Shown: one piece after another, positions 39,455 through 48,723 of the stretch
Numbering within the stretch: the first letter of the stretch is position 1
Layout of the letters: each line of letters opens with the position of its first letter
Notes under the pieces: model-generated
Databases searched by the model: none
Told to the model about the DNA's origin: nothing
What the model saw: only the letters and a program-made list of their open reading frames with translations
Position numbers and translations under genes: made by a program
Origin: Massilia phyllostachyos
GTDB lineage: Bacteria > Pseudomonadota > Gammaproteobacteria > Burkholderiales > Burkholderiaceae_D
Assembly: GCF_021044825.1 (NCBI RefSeq)
Contig: NZ_JAJNOC010000001.1
Span: forward strand, 744,001-808,000
Reading direction: 5' to 3'
Length of the DNA: 64,000 nucleotides

Positions 39455-39472
39455 ACGGGGCCGAAGCCCCGT
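39455..39472 (-). terminator. Intrinsic terminator after the DUF4136 lipoprotein gene
   Basis: ACGGGGC (39455-39461), loop CGAA, GCCCCGT (39466-39472). On the minus strand a run of T follows (A run at 39448-39455). It lies 24 bases past the stop. Confidence 0.88.
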
Positions 39473-39495
39473 CCTCATCTACGCCGAGCAAATGC

Positions 39496-40149
39496 TCAGC
39501 CTTCCTTCTGCTCCAGCGTCACCCGCCTTGCCACCCCGGAAGGGCCGGGGAAGCCCTGGAACGCGCTCTGCACCAGCGCCGGCATCAGGGCCGGGGTCGA
39601 CATCTCGCGGCTGGTGTTGTGCACGGTGACGTCGAACAGGCGCTGGCCGTCGCGCGCCTGCTTGATGCCAACCTGCAGCTCGCGGCGGTACTGGTGCTCG
39701 ATCGAGACCTGGTAGCCCGGGTTCCAGAACGGATCGTAGAACGGGCTGTAGAAGCCGCCGCCCACGTAGCGGCGGTAGATGGCGCCGTTGCGGGCGCGGA
39801 AGTAGGCGACGCGCGGGGCGTACATCGGGCCGTAGAACGGCGACATCACCGGTTCCACCACGCGCACCGGCATGTCGGTGGTGGTGAAGCGCATCGACAC
39901 GGTCAGGGCAGGGGTGGCGCCGTTGGCGTCACGGAAGCCCAGCTTGGCCAGCTCGCCACGGACCAGGTCCTGGTAGGCGCGCCATTCCAGGGTGTCGTCC
40001 TGGGGCGGCGGAACTTCGAATACATAACTCTTGTCTTCGATCTGCGCGGGCCACTTGTGGAAGGTGGTCACGTCGCTACGGATCGTGGTAGCGCAACCCG
40101 TCAGCAGCAGCGCCGCTGCTGCGCCGGCGGCGATCATCAGGCGTTTCAT
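39496..40149 (-). CDS. DUF4136 family outer-membrane-type lipoprotein
   Basis: 217 residues. MKRLMIAAGAAAALLLTGC is a lipoprotein signal with lipobox LTGC. The mature part begins ATTIRSDVTTFHKWP and matches the DUF4136 pattern of a lipid-linked periplasmic domain, with a Tyr/Pro/Phe-rich centre (PFYGPMYAPRVAYF, FYSPFYDPFWNPGY). Function unknown. ATG at 40149 is followed by the signal directly; a start four codons upstream would place extra residues before it. Divergent from pepN. Confidence 0.85.
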   Translation of the reverse strand: MKRLMIAAGAAAALLLTGCATTIRSDVTTFHKWPAQIEDKSYVFEVPPPQDDTLEWRAYQDLVRGELAKLGFRDANGATPALTVSMRFTTTDMPVRVVEPVMSPFYGPMYAPRVAYFRARNGAIYRRYVGGGFYSPFYDPFWNPGYQVSIEHQYRRELQVGIKQARDGQRLFDVTVHNTSREMSTPALMPALVQSAFQGFPGPSGVARRVTLEQKEG

Positions 40150-40290
40150 TGCTATCTCCAATTTGTGTGCGGACTTTTCCGATCCTCAATACTAAGTTCT
40201 GTTCATCATTCTCGCAGAATAATTTACACGCGGTTACCACCGCCACATTCCGATACATGCCGAAACGGAGCAAGCGCCCGAAAATCTTGT

Positions 40291-40299
40291 TGGTAGAAT
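40291..40299 (+). promoter_or_regulatory. Extended -10 promoter element of pepN
   Basis: TGGTAGAAT fits the extended -10 consensus TGnTAtAAT, 42 bases before the pepN ATG. The same TGnTAGAAT form occurs before yebC and the tRNA gene. Confidence 0.45.
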
Positions 40300-40341
40300 A
40301 AGCACCTTCTCGATCCTTAACCTGCCTTCGCGGATTTTCCT

Positions 40342-42987
40342 ATGCGCACCGACACGCCCCAGACGATCTACCGCAGCGACTACACCCCACCGAGCTACCT
40401 GGTGGACACCGTGGAACTCGGCTTCGACCTCGATCCCGCCCGCACCGTCGTCGCCAACCGGATGACGATCCGGCGCAATCCCGACAGCGCCCAGCGCGAG
40501 ATCGAGCTGGTCGGCGAGGACATCGAACTGGTGGCGCTGCGCCTGAACGGCCGCCTGCTGGAAGAGCGCGACTACGCGATCAACGGCACCATGCTGACGA
40601 TCCCGAACGCGCCCGAGGAAGCCACGCTCGAGATCGAGACCGTCTGCACGCCCGAGCTGAACACGACCCTGAGCGGCCTGTACACCTCGAACGGCAATTT
40701 CTTCACCCAGTGCGAGGCCGAGGGCTTCCGCCGCATCACCTACTTCCCGGACCGTCCCGACGTGATGGCCGTCTACACCGTGATGCTGCGTGCCGACAAG
40801 GAGCGCTACCCGGTGCTGCTCTCCAACGGCAACCTGGTCGAAGAAGGCGACCTGGGCGACGGCCGCCACTACGCCAAATGGGAAGACCCGTTCAAGAAAC
40901 CGTCTTACCTGTTCGCCCTGGTCGCCGCACGCCTGGTGTGCCAGGAAGAAACCTTCCGCCTGGCCGACGGCCGCGACGCCCTGCTGCAGGTCTGGGTCGA
41001 AGAGGGCAACCTCGACAAGACCGACTACGCGATGCAGTCGCTCAAGCACAGCATCCGCTGGGACGAGGAACGCTACGGGCTGGAGCTCGACCTCGACCGC
41101 TTCATGATCGTCGCCACGGGCGACTTCAACATGGGCGCGATGGAAAACAAGGGCCTGAACATTTTCAACACCAAGTTCGTGCTGGCCAACCCGCGGGTGG
41201 CGACCGACATCGACTTCCAGGGCATCGAGGCGGTGGTGGCGCACGAGTATTTCCACAACTGGACCGGCAACCGCGTCACCTGCCGCGACTGGTTCCAGCT
41301 GTCGCTGAAAGAAGGCCTGACGGTGTTCCGCGACCAGGAATTCACCGCCGACATGATCGGCACCGAGTCCGGCCGCGCGGTCACCCGCATCGACCAGGTG
41401 CGCACCTTGCGCCAGGCCCAGTTCCCCGAGGACGCCGGCCCGATGGCGCACCCGGTGCGCCCCGACTCCTTCGTCGAGATCAACAATTTTTATACCGTCA
41501 CGGTGTACGAGAAGGGCGCCGAAGTGGTGCGCATGTACCAGACCCTGCTCGGCCGCGACGGTTTCCGCAAGGGCATGGACCTGTATTTCCAGCGCCATGA
41601 CGGCCAGGCCGTGACCTGCGACGACTTCCGCCTGGCGATGGCCGACGCCAACGGGTGCGACCTGAGCCAGTTCGAGCGCTGGTACGACCAGGCCGGCACC
41701 CCGGTGCTGCGCTTCGAGGCGCGCTACGATGAGGCCGCCCGCACCTACAGCATCACCCTGTTCCAGTCCTGCCCGCCGACGCCGGGCCAGCCGGAAAAAC
41801 GTCCCTTCCATATCCCGGTAGCGGTCGGCCTGCTCGACCGCGAAGGCCGCGACATGCCGCTCACGCTGGACGGCAAGAATGCCGGCGCCACCGTCGTGCT
41901 GGAACTGACGCAGGCCGAGCAGACCTTCGTGTTCAGCAACGTCGCCGAGCAGCCGGTGCCCTCGGTGCTGCGCGACTTCTCGGCGCCGGTGATCCTGCAG
42001 CACGGCTACAGCGACAGCGACCTGCTGCACCTGTTCAGCTACGATTCGGATCCGGTCAACCGCTGGGAAGCCGGCCAGCGCCTGGCGATGGGCCGCCTCC
42101 TGAAGCTCACCGGCGAAGCGGCGGTGTCCGACCGCCTGAACCTGGACGACACCTTCATCGAAGCGATGCGCAAGATGCTGACGGACGACTCGCTCGACGC
42201 CGCCTTCCGCGAGCAGGCGCTGCTGCTGCCGACCGAGACCATGATCGCCGAGCAGCTCGCCGTGGTCGACCCGCTGGCCGTGCACATGGCGCGCCAGTTC
42301 ATGCGCGCCAACATCGGCGCCCGCCTGCGCAGCGAACTGCTGGCCCAGTACGAGGCCAACCAGACCCCGGGCGCCTACAGCCCCGATGCCGTCTCAAGCG
42401 GCAAACGCGCGCTGAAGAACCTGGCGCTGTCCTACCTGAACGCCGCGCCCGACGAGGAAACCATCGCCCTGGCCCTGCGCCAGTGCCGGGAGGCGGACAA
42501 CATGACCGACCGCGCGGCGAGCCTGAGCGCCCTGATCCACGCGCGCGCGCCGGAAGCGGACGCCGAACTGGCGCGCTTCTACGAGGAGTTCAAGGACGAG
42601 GCGCTGGTGGTCGACAAGTGGTTCGCGATGCAGGCCTCGGCCCCGACCACCGACATCGCCAAGGTGCGCGAACTGATGCGCCACCCGGCCTTCAACCTGC
42701 GCAACCCGAACCGCGCGCGCAGCCTGGTCGCGGCCTATTGCATGAACAACCCGGTCGAGTTCCACGCACCGAACGGCAGCGGCTACCTGTTCTGGGCCGA
42801 GCACGTGACCCTGCTCGACGCCCTCAACCCGCAGGTCGCCGCCCGCCTGGCCCGCGCCATGGACCGCTGGCGCCGCTACACCCCGGAGCTGCAGCAGCAC
42901 ATGAAGACCGCGCTGCAGCAGGTGGCCGGGCAGCAGCGCCTGTCGAACGACGTGCGCGAGATCGTCACCAAAGCGCTCGCCAACTAA
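40342..42987 (+). CDS. pepN: Aminopeptidase N
   Basis: 881 residues, as in E. coli PepN. This cytosolic M1 zinc enzyme removes N-terminal residues from peptides. The substrate-anchoring GAMEN motif is in [12 protein letters not shown] (~residue 265), and the zinc site is HEYFH (H301, E302, H305) with the third ligand Glu about 19 residues on in [13 protein letters not shown]. The C-terminal half is the helical PepN domain. The start [17 protein letters not shown] matches the family. It is followed by copy 3 of the palindromic repeat. Confidence 0.97.
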   Translation: MRTDTPQTIYRSDYTPPSYLVDTVELGFDLDPARTVVANRMTIRRNPDSAQREIELVGEDIELVALRLNGRLLEERDYAINGTMLTIPNAPEEATLEIETVCTPELNTTLSGLYTSNGNFFTQCEAEGFRRITYFPDRPDVMAVYTVMLRADKERYPVLLSNGNLVEEGDLGDGRHYAKWEDPFKKPSYLFALVAARLVCQEETFRLADGRDALLQVWVEEGNLDKTDYAMQSLKHSIRWDEERYGLELDLDRFMIVATGDFNMGAMENKGLNIFNTKFVLANPRVATDIDFQGIEAVVAHEYFHNWTGNRVTCRDWFQLSLKEGLTVFRDQEFTADMIGTESGRAVTRIDQVRTLRQAQFPEDAGPMAHPVRPDSFVEINNFYTVTVYEKGAEVVRMYQTLLGRDGFRKGMDLYFQRHDGQAVTCDDFRLAMADANGCDLSQFERWYDQAGTPVLRFEARYDEAARTYSITLFQSCPPTPGQPEKRPFHIPVAVGLLDREGRDMPLTLDGKNAGATVVLELTQAEQTFVFSNVAEQPVPSVLRDFSAPVILQHGYSDSDLLHLFSYDSDPVNRWEAGQRLAMGRLLKLTGEAAVSDRLNLDDTFIEAMRKMLTDDSLDAAFREQALLLPTETMIAEQLAVVDPLAVHMARQFMRANIGARLRSELLAQYEANQTPGAYSPDAVSSGKRALKNLALSYLNAAPDEETIALALRQCREADNMTDRAASLSALIHARAPEADAELARFYEEFKDEALVVDKWFAMQASAPTTDIAKVRELMRHPAFNLRNPNRARSLVAAYCMNNPVEFHAPNGSGYLFWAEHVTLLDALNPQVAARLARAMDRWRRYTPELQQHMKTALQQVAGQQRLSNDVREIVTKALAN

Positions 42988-42988
42988 C

Positions 42989-43033
42989 GTAGGGTGGGCG
43001 GTCCCCCGCCCACGCGTTCAGACAGTGCGTGAG
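42989..43033. repeat. Dispersed palindromic repeat, copy 3
   Basis: GTAGGGTGGGCGG, loop, CCGCCCACGCGTTCA, then ACAGTGCGTGAGCAG. The last part is shared with copy 4 at 49651-49670. It starts two bases after the pepN stop, so it may end the pepN transcript. Confidence 0.8.
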
Positions 43034-43084
43034 CAGACGCGTCCACCCACAACAACAAGATTCAAACCAAACCAAAGGAAGTCC

Positions 43085-44086
43085 ATGAAACGCGTCAGTC
43101 TGACCCAATACCTGGTCGAGGAACAACGCCTCCGCCAGAACATCAACGCCGAGCTGCGCCTCCTGATCGAGGTCGTGGCCCGCGCCTGCAAGCGCATCAG
43201 CTATTCGGTCAGCAAGGGTGCGCTGGGCGAGGTGCTGGGCAGCGCCGACACCGAGAACATCCAGGGCGAAGTGCAGAAGAAGCTCGACGTGATCTCCAAC
43301 GAAATCCTGTTGGAAGCGAACGAGTGGGGCGGCCACCTGGCGGCGATGGCGTCGGAAGAGATGGAAACCATCCGCAAGATCCCGAGCCGCTACCCGAAAG
43401 GCGAATTCCTCCTGATGTTCGACCCGCTGGACGGTTCCTCGAACATCGACGTCAACGTCTCGATCGGCACCATCTTCTCGGTGCTCAAGGCGCCGGAAGG
43501 CATGGTCGAGCCGACCGAACAGGACTTCCTGCAGCCCGGCACCCAGCAGGTGGCGGCCGGCTACGCGGTCTACGGCCCGCAGACCATGCTGGTGCTCACC
43601 ACCGGCAACGGCGTGCACTGCTTCACGCTGGACCGCGAGCAAGGATCCTGGGTCCTCACCCAGAGCAATATGCAGATCCCGGAAACCACCAAGGAATTCG
43701 CGATCAACATGTCGAACAAGCGCCACTGGCACCCGCCGGTGCAGCGCTACGTCGATGAAATGCTGGCGGGTTCCACCGGCCCGCGCGGCAAGGATTTCAA
43801 CATGCGCTGGATCGCCTCGATGGTGGCCGACGTGCACCGCATCCTGAACCGCGGCGGCGTCTTCATGTACCCGGCCGACCTGCGCGACCCGCAATCGCCG
43901 GGCAAGCTGCGCCTGATGTACGAAGCCAACCCGATGGCCATGATCGTCGAGCAGGCCGGCGGCGCCGCCACCGACGGGCGTGGCCGCATCATGGAAATCC
44001 AGCCGACCAAGCTGCACCAGCGCGTGCCGGTGTTCCTGGGCTCGAAGGCCGAAGTGGACCTGGTGACCGGCTATCACGCCGAATAA
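43085..44086 (+). CDS. fbp: Fructose-1,6-bisphosphatase class I
   Basis: 333 residues. It removes the 1-phosphate from fructose 1,6-bisphosphate in gluconeogenesis. The metal-binding motif [22 protein letters not shown] and the substrate-loop residues near [13 protein letters not shown] are present. The ATG at 43085 ([14 protein letters not shown]) follows AAAGGAAG; an upstream open stretch is repeat sequence. Confidence 0.97.
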   Translation: MKRVSLTQYLVEEQRLRQNINAELRLLIEVVARACKRISYSVSKGALGEVLGSADTENIQGEVQKKLDVISNEILLEANEWGGHLAAMASEEMETIRKIPSRYPKGEFLLMFDPLDGSSNIDVNVSIGTIFSVLKAPEGMVEPTEQDFLQPGTQQVAAGYAVYGPQTMLVLTTGNGVHCFTLDREQGSWVLTQSNMQIPETTKEFAINMSNKRHWHPPVQRYVDEMLAGSTGPRGKDFNMRWIASMVADVHRILNRGGVFMYPADLRDPQSPGKLRLMYEANPMAMIVEQAGGAATDGRGRIMEIQPTKLHQRVPVFLGSKAEVDLVTGYHAE

Positions 44087-44139
44087 GCCGACTTTCCGGC
44101 GAAATTGCCGAGTCGGACTAGCAAGTTTGCGGACTTGTT

Positions 44140-44148
44140 TGCTAGAAT
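44140..44148 (+). promoter_or_regulatory. Extended -10 promoter of tRNA-Thr
   Basis: TGCTAGAAT lies 32 bases before the tRNA. CTAGCAA (44118-44124) and TTGCTAG (44139-44145) form an inverted repeat overlapping it. Confidence 0.5.
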
Positions 44149-44179
44149 ACGGCTCTTCGTCCGGTTCGCCCGGCGTAGA

Positions 44180-44255
44180 GCCGCTGTAGCTCAGTCGGTA
44201 GAGCAGCGCATTCGTAATGCGAAGGTCACCAGTTCGATTCCGGTCAGCGGCACCA
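44180..44255 (+). tRNA. thrW: tRNA-Thr (anticodon CGT)
   Basis: A 76-base cloverleaf. Acceptor GCCGCTG (44180-44186) pairs with CAGCGGC (44245-44251). The D arm is GCTCAGTCGGTAGAGC, the anticodon loop TTCGTAA carries CGT, the T arm has GTTCGATTC, and the gene encodes its own ACCA end. It decodes ACG threonine codons. It ends 8 bases before a strong bidirectional terminator. Confidence 0.97.
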
Positions 44256-44263
44256 GAATACAG

Positions 44264-44300
44264 AAAAGCCCGTGTCCCCCTTCAGGGACACGGGCTTTTT
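44264..44300. terminator. Bidirectional intrinsic terminator
   Basis: AAAAGCCCGTGTCCC (44264-44278) and GGGACACGGGCTTTTT (44285-44300) form a long perfect stem with an A run on the left and T run on the right. It serves the tRNA from the left and the chemotaxis receptor gene from the right. Confidence 0.92.
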
Positions 44301-44311
44301 CCATTGCTGGA

Positions 44312-45919
44312 TCAGGCGGCGTGCAGGACCAATGCCCGTTCGCCCGACAAGCTGCCCGCGGCCACACGCTGCGCATCCACCCTGAAGTGCTGCACCAGCA
44401 CCCCCAGCGCCTCCGCCCGGTCATTCAAGCCCTGCGCCGTCGCCGCCAGCTCCTCCACCAGCGCCGCATTGCTCTGCGTGATCTGGTCGATCTCGCTCAC
44501 CGCCGCATAGGTCTGCTCGATGCCGGTCGACTGCTCGCGGCTGGCGCCTGCGATGTCGGTCACGAACTGCGCCACCTTGCCGATGCCGTCCACGATCTCG
44601 CCCATGGTCGCGCCGGCGTCGCGCGCGAGCTGGCCGCCGTCGCGGATTTCCTCGACCGAGGCCGTGATCAGATGCTTGATCTCGTGCGCCGCCGTGGCCG
44701 AGCGCTGCGCCAGGTTGCGCACCTCGCTTGCCACGACCGCGAAGCCGCGGCCCTGTTCGCCGGCGCGCGCCGCTTCGACCGCCGCGTTCAGCGCCAGGAT
44801 ATTGGTCTGGAAGGCGATGCCGTCGATGACGGAAATGATGTCGACGATCTTCGCCGACGTCTCCTCGATCGAGGCCATGCGCTCGACCAGCTGGCCGACC
44901 GCCTGGCCGCCGCGGCCGGCAATGCTGACGGTGCCGGCCGCCAGGTCGCTCGCCTCGCGCGCATTGTCGGCGTTCTGCTTCACGGTCGACGAGATTTCTT
45001 CCATCGACGCCGCGGTCTCCTCGATCGCACTGGCCTGCTGTTCCGTGCGGCTCGAGAGATCCAGGTTGCCGGTGGCGATCTCGCGTGCATGCTCGCCCAG
45101 GACGCCCGAGTCTTCGCGCACCTGGCGCACGATGCGGTTCAGCGAACCGTTCATGTCGGCCAGCGCGCGCAGCAGGTCGCCGGTCTCGCTGCGGTTGGCC
45201 TCGTCGACCTCGACTGTGCTGCTCAGGTCGCCTGAAGCGACGGTGCGCGCCAGGCCGACCGCCTGTTCCATCGGCGCCGTGATCGAACGCGCGGTGACAT
45301 ACGCGAAGGCGCCACCGGCCAGCAGCGTGAGGGCGGTCACAGCCACCATCAGGGTCAGCGCGCGATCGTAGGCTTCGGCGGCGATGTGCGCATCATCCAC
45401 GCTCTTTTTCTTTTGCAGGGTAATGAACTCGCGGATGGTGTCCTGCCATTCGCCGGTGACCGGCCCGGCTTCCTTCAGCAGGTAGCTGATCGCGCCGGCG
45501 TCACCGGCCCGGCTCATCTCCATGAAGCGATCGTTCATCGGGAGTACCTTGTCCTGCAGCGCGCGGATCTTCGCAACGAAATCCCTGCCCGCTTCGTCGA
45601 GCGGCATTGCAGCGAGCCCTTTTACGGCCACATCGTATTTTTCGCGCGCGGCGGCAATCTTGGCGCTTTCGCGCGCGGCCGCATCCTGGTCCTGGAGCAG
45701 GGCGATCGAGCGGATGACACGCGCAACGACATGGACCGCGTCCGACATCTCTTCGAGGTGGTCGATCTTGGCGAGATTGGCCTGGACGATGTGGGTGGTG
45801 GCGTCGTTGGCGCGGCCGAGTTCATACATGCCGATGCCGGCGACGAGAACGACGGCGGCGAGGACGCTCGCAAAACCAAGGCGTAGCCGGGTGCGGATGG
45901 TGAGATGCGAGAATGTCAT
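44312..45919 (-). CDS. Methyl-accepting chemotaxis protein
   Basis: 535 residues. The first helix (residues ~12-30) and a second (~190-210) bracket a periplasmic four-helix-bundle ligand domain of ~155 residues. A HAMP domain follows (RSITAPMEQAVGLARTVASGDL), then the long coiled signalling domain with the hairpin tip DGIAFQTNILALNAAVEAARAGEQGRGFAVVASEVRNLAQRSA. The ATG at 45919 (MTFSHLTIRTRLRLGF) is chosen because the 22 codons upstream are AT-rich non-coding. No CheA/CheW genes are nearby, so it reports to a remote chemotaxis array. Confidence 0.95.
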   Translation of the reverse strand: MTFSHLTIRTRLRLGFASVLAAVVLVAGIGMYELGRANDATTHIVQANLAKIDHLEEMSDAVHVVARVIRSIALLQDQDAAARESAKIAAAREKYDVAVKGLAAMPLDEAGRDFVAKIRALQDKVLPMNDRFMEMSRAGDAGAISYLLKEAGPVTGEWQDTIREFITLQKKKSVDDAHIAAEAYDRALTLMVAVTALTLLAGGAFAYVTARSITAPMEQAVGLARTVASGDLSSTVEVDEANRSETGDLLRALADMNGSLNRIVRQVREDSGVLGEHAREIATGNLDLSSRTEQQASAIEETAASMEEISSTVKQNADNAREASDLAAGTVSIAGRGGQAVGQLVERMASIEETSAKIVDIISVIDGIAFQTNILALNAAVEAARAGEQGRGFAVVASEVRNLAQRSATAAHEIKHLITASVEEIRDGGQLARDAGATMGEIVDGIGKVAQFVTDIAGASREQSTGIEQTYAAVSEIDQITQSNAALVEELAATAQGLNDRAEALGVLVQHFRVDAQRVAAGSLSGERALVLHAA

Positions 45920-46110
45920 GGCAGTGATGTAGTTTAGTGGAAGAATTATTTTGTTTTGGAAATAATAGTGGACTCCTTGCCACAAGTCATCATTTTCGTC
46001 ATTTTTTGTTGAAATACGACATTGTCAAAATCTCTTCACTCAAGCCATTTACAATCTATCCGCCCGCAAAAACGCCGTACATAAACTTTCTTTTCGGCAA
46101 TTTCAGCAAA

Positions 46111-46140
46111 AAAAATGCCGCTAGTGTCAGCGGCATTTTT
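46111..46140 (-). terminator. Intrinsic terminator after the RTX/DUF4214 gene
   Basis: AAAAATGCCGCT (46111-46122), loop AGTGTC, AGCGGCATTTTT (46129-46140). It lies just past the stop at 46161 and has a T run on the minus strand. Confidence 0.88.
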
Positions 46141-46160
46141 GCTCATGTGTTCCAGCAGTT

Positions 46161-46792
46161 TCAGGTCGTCGTAATAGAGGTATTGACGACGCCCACCAGC
46201 TCGGCCTTCTCTTCCGACGTCGCGAAGTAGTACAGCACCTCGCCGCGGTCCAGGGCGCCGCGATCCAGGTGGTTCGTCCAGAAGTCGACCTCATTCGCGC
46301 TGGCCGTGCGGTGCATCGCCACGTCGTACAGCTTGGTGACGAAGTCGTGGTTCGACAGCGAGCCGAAGTCGGCCTTGCCTTCCGCGCTGGCCATGAAGAA
46401 GTGCGCCAGCTGCATCAGCGACATGCCCTGTTCGGCCTTGTCGATCCAGAAGTTGATGCCGCCGGTGTCGGCGTTGCGGTCGAAGGCGGTGCTGTACAGC
46501 CGCACCAGGTCCGCGATCTCGCTCTTGTTGAAATCGACCGTGCCGGTCTGGCCCGCGTACTGCAGCAGCTCGACGTTGACGACGGTGTCGATGCCGTCCG
46601 CATCCGGCTTCAGGTGCGTCATCACCACCGCGCCATCCTTGATGCGCATGGTGTATTCGGCGCGGCTGGCGCCCATCAGACGGATGGTGTCGGTGCCGGC
46701 ACCGCCGTCGATGTAATCGTTGCCGGCGCCGCCGAACACGATGGGGCGTCGGCAGGGAATGCGGCGGCGTCGCCATTGGAAAGCTGGAGCAT
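46161..46792 (-). pseudogene. RTX-motif/DUF4214 secreted protein with frameshift near its N terminus
   Basis: The intact part (46161-46739) encodes an RTX calcium nonapeptide pair GGAGNDYIDGGAGTDTIRL, a short linker domain and DUF4214 repeats (VRLYSTAFDRNADTGGINFW, KLYDVAMHRTASANEVDFW). Just upstream, in another frame, ATG 46792 encodes MLQLSNGDAAAFPADAP, whose natural continuation is the RTX frame; one base near 46742 (GACGCCCCATCG) must be gained or lost to join them. A GTG at 46739 could start a shorter protein. Either the gene is broken or there is a sequencing error. RTX and DUF4214 domains point to type I secretion. Confidence 0.6.
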
Positions 46793-47057
46793 GGGAAGGT
46801 GTCTCGGGAATGCTGTGATGACAGCTGGTTGACTGACGAGGCTAAACTTAGGTATTGCTATACGGAAAATGCTATACGTATAGTTAAGCGACCTCAACAA
46901 CAAGCTGCCCCGATTTGAACAATTTCCCCTTTTTACGTATCGAGGAGATATTGAACTGTCGGGAATGCGCGACGCCGGGGCGATCGCATATTGAAGATCG
47001 CTATCGCTCAGTGTTCGCTGATAGGAGGTGGTGGCGGTAGATGGTGATGAAGTCACC
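46793..47057. other. Intergenic region with a short direct repeat
   Basis: GCTATACG occurs twice (46857-46864, 46871-46878), the second within the palindrome CTATACGTATAG. This may be an operator for the RTX/DUF4214 gene. No gene is seen in the rest. Confidence 0.3.
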
Positions 47058-47079
47058 ATGCCGCTTTCAATAGCGGCAT
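47058..47079 (-). terminator. Hairpin after the DUF2325 gene, possible terminator
   Basis: ATGCCGCT (47058-47065), loop TTCAAT, AGCGGCAT (47072-47079), with outer GGTGAC/GTCACC pairing extending it. It lies 23 bases after the stop, but no T run follows. Confidence 0.45.
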
Positions 47080-47101
47080 GTCACCTCGGCGATTTTTACT
47101 G

Positions 47102-48268
47102 TCAAACCTTTTCTGTCGCCACTTCCTGCAATCCCCGCACCAGGCTCGACACGCTCGGATTGTCGATGAAGATGCAGCGCTTGCCGGTGCGCTTGCAATG
47201 GTCCTTCACGCGCCAGTAGGCGTGGTGGCTGATGCAGCCGGTCTGGCAGATCACCAGGTCGGCCGCGGCCAGGCTGGCATCGAGCTGGCCGGCGCTGTCT
47301 TCCAGGCCGCCGTCGTGGTGGGCGAACTGGGCGCCGACCTTTTCGACCACGGTGCGGTAGACCGGCACGCTGCCGCTGCGTCCGCCGACGCACAGCACGC
47401 TGCGGTTGACCAGGCGGATCGGGATTTCCACTGGCGCCGCCGCCTCTTCCTCGGGCGCCGGGGCGACCGGCTCGGCGGCGGCGGCGGGGCGGGCCGCCTT
47501 CAGCGCCGCCAGCTGGGCCTTCAATGCAGCTTCCCGTTCTTCCATCTGCGCCAGCCGGTTCGCCAGGCGCTTGCGCTCGTCGAGTTCGGGCACTTCGGCT
47601 TCCAGGCGCGCCAGGGCGTGGCGCAATTGATAGATGTCGGTGTCCTTGGCGATGCCGGCGGCGCGCGCCTGCATCAGCTGCTGTTCGTGGCGCTCGGCCA
47701 TCCCGGTCTTGTCCTGCTGCAGCGACTGGCAGCGCTGCTGGGTGCGCACCAGTTCGCGCATCAGGCGCGCGTTGTCGGCGACCAGCGCGTTGTACTTGTC
47801 CATGTCGGCGCGCACGCAGGCGCCGGCCTGGTGCTGGACCATGTGGATGTCGCGGCACATGCGCTGCTCGAGGCCGGCGTCGCAGCGCGCGTGGGTCAGG
47901 CCGGCCCAGAAGGCGCCGGGCACGTTGCCGGCGGCGACCGCCTTGTCCCACAGGGCGCCGACGTCCCCGGTGGTCTTGGCGGCGCGAAAACGGGCGATGT
48001 CGCCGGCGTAGCGCCGTTCCAGTTCCTTCTGCAGCGCTTCCGACAGCGGATTGCGCTGTGCGCATTCGCTGACCGCGCCGACGTGGATGTCGTAGTCGTC
48101 GTGCAGCAGCTTGCCGCCCGTGACCCGCTCGACCAGCTTGCGCAGGGCGCCGAGGGGCAGGGCCACGCCCACCAGCGGGCAGTGGCTGGTCGAGCTCAGT
48201 TCCCAGACGCGGCGGCGGCGCGAACCGGCGGCGCAGGATTCATGCAGGGAAGCGTGTTTGTCGCACAT
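47102..48268 (-). CDS. DUF2325 domain protein with coiled coil, Fur-box preceded
   Basis: 388 residues. The C-terminal ~100 residues are DUF2325: SVLCVGGRSGSVPVYRTVVEK, FAHHDGGLEDS, AADLVICQTGCISHHAYWRVK and GKRCIFIDNPSVSSL, with paired Cys and His residues. The centre is a long coiled coil (LQQDKTGMAERHEQQL to LAALKAARPA), then a Pro/Ala/Glu linker. The N terminus has Cys/His residues (MCDKHASLHESC). The ATG at 48268 is preceded by AAAGGA. A near-consensus Fur box lies 39 bases upstream, so expression is expected to rise under iron limitation. Molecular function is unknown. Confidence 0.85.
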   Translation of the reverse strand: MCDKHASLHESCAAGSRRRRVWELSSTSHCPLVGVALPLGALRKLVERVTGGKLLHDDYDIHVGAVSECAQRNPLSEALQKELERRYAGDIARFRAAKTTGDVGALWDKAVAAGNVPGAFWAGLTHARCDAGLEQRMCRDIHMVQHQAGACVRADMDKYNALVADNARLMRELVRTQQRCQSLQQDKTGMAERHEQQLMQARAAGIAKDTDIYQLRHALARLEAEVPELDERKRLANRLAQMEEREAALKAQLAALKAARPAAAAEPVAPAPEEEAAAPVEIPIRLVNRSVLCVGGRSGSVPVYRTVVEKVGAQFAHHDGGLEDSAGQLDASLAAADLVICQTGCISHHAYWRVKDHCKRTGKRCIFIDNPSVSSLVRGLQEVATEKV

Positions 48269-48306
48269 GCGCGTGTCCTTTCAAGGGCGGCCGGCTGGCC
48301 TCAATT

Positions 48307-48325
48307 GATAATGATTATCATTTGC
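48307..48325 (-). promoter_or_regulatory. Fur box of the DUF2325 gene
   Basis: Minus-strand GCAAATGATAATCATTATC matches the 19-base Fur consensus GATAATGATAATCATTATC at 17 positions. A -10-like TACAAT (48326-48331 on the minus strand) abuts it, so bound Fur would cover the promoter. Confidence 0.85.
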
Positions 48326-48331
48326 ATTGTA

Positions 48332-48723
48332 GCGTGGCTGAGAAAGGATGCAAGCGGATTCGCCAGGCGTGCGCAGCCCGGCAGCGGAGCTCTGTTAGTC
48401 AACGCACGGTCTTGACTGGCTGGGCATTGTATTTTTTGTATCGCGCCGCAGTTTTCCGACACTGCGCGCGATTCGGACCGCCACAGGCGACCGCTTCGGC
48501 AGCGACGGGATGGCCGTTTGCGCCAAGGGTGAAACTTTTGCGCTCGCTTCAGGTCACGACAACGAAGGCGTGACCTCAAGCAAGTGCCCAGGTGCCACAT
48601 TGAGGTAGCGCATGCCAATCTCGTCCCTTCATTCTGTTTCGGGCGGAATCGAGGAAGAATGTGGTGGATAGTCGGGTAACAGTCTAACTTCGCGTTGGTC
48701 TACATTTTTACGAGGGATACATT
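48332..48723. other. Intergenic region, no gene seen
   Basis: Short open frames here have no ribosome-binding site or recognisable product. The last 60 bases should carry the promoter and the GAGGG ribosome site of the downstream gene. Confidence 0.4.

Noticed and set aside
40234..42285. 683-codon minus-strand frame opposite pepN
   Set aside because: Composition (Val/Ala/His/Gln-rich) is a shadow of pepN codons; PepN motifs are on the plus strand.
44105..44142. Attachment site of an integrative element at tRNA-Thr
   Set aside because: No repeat of the tRNA 3' end and no integrase gene in the window; the following genes look native.
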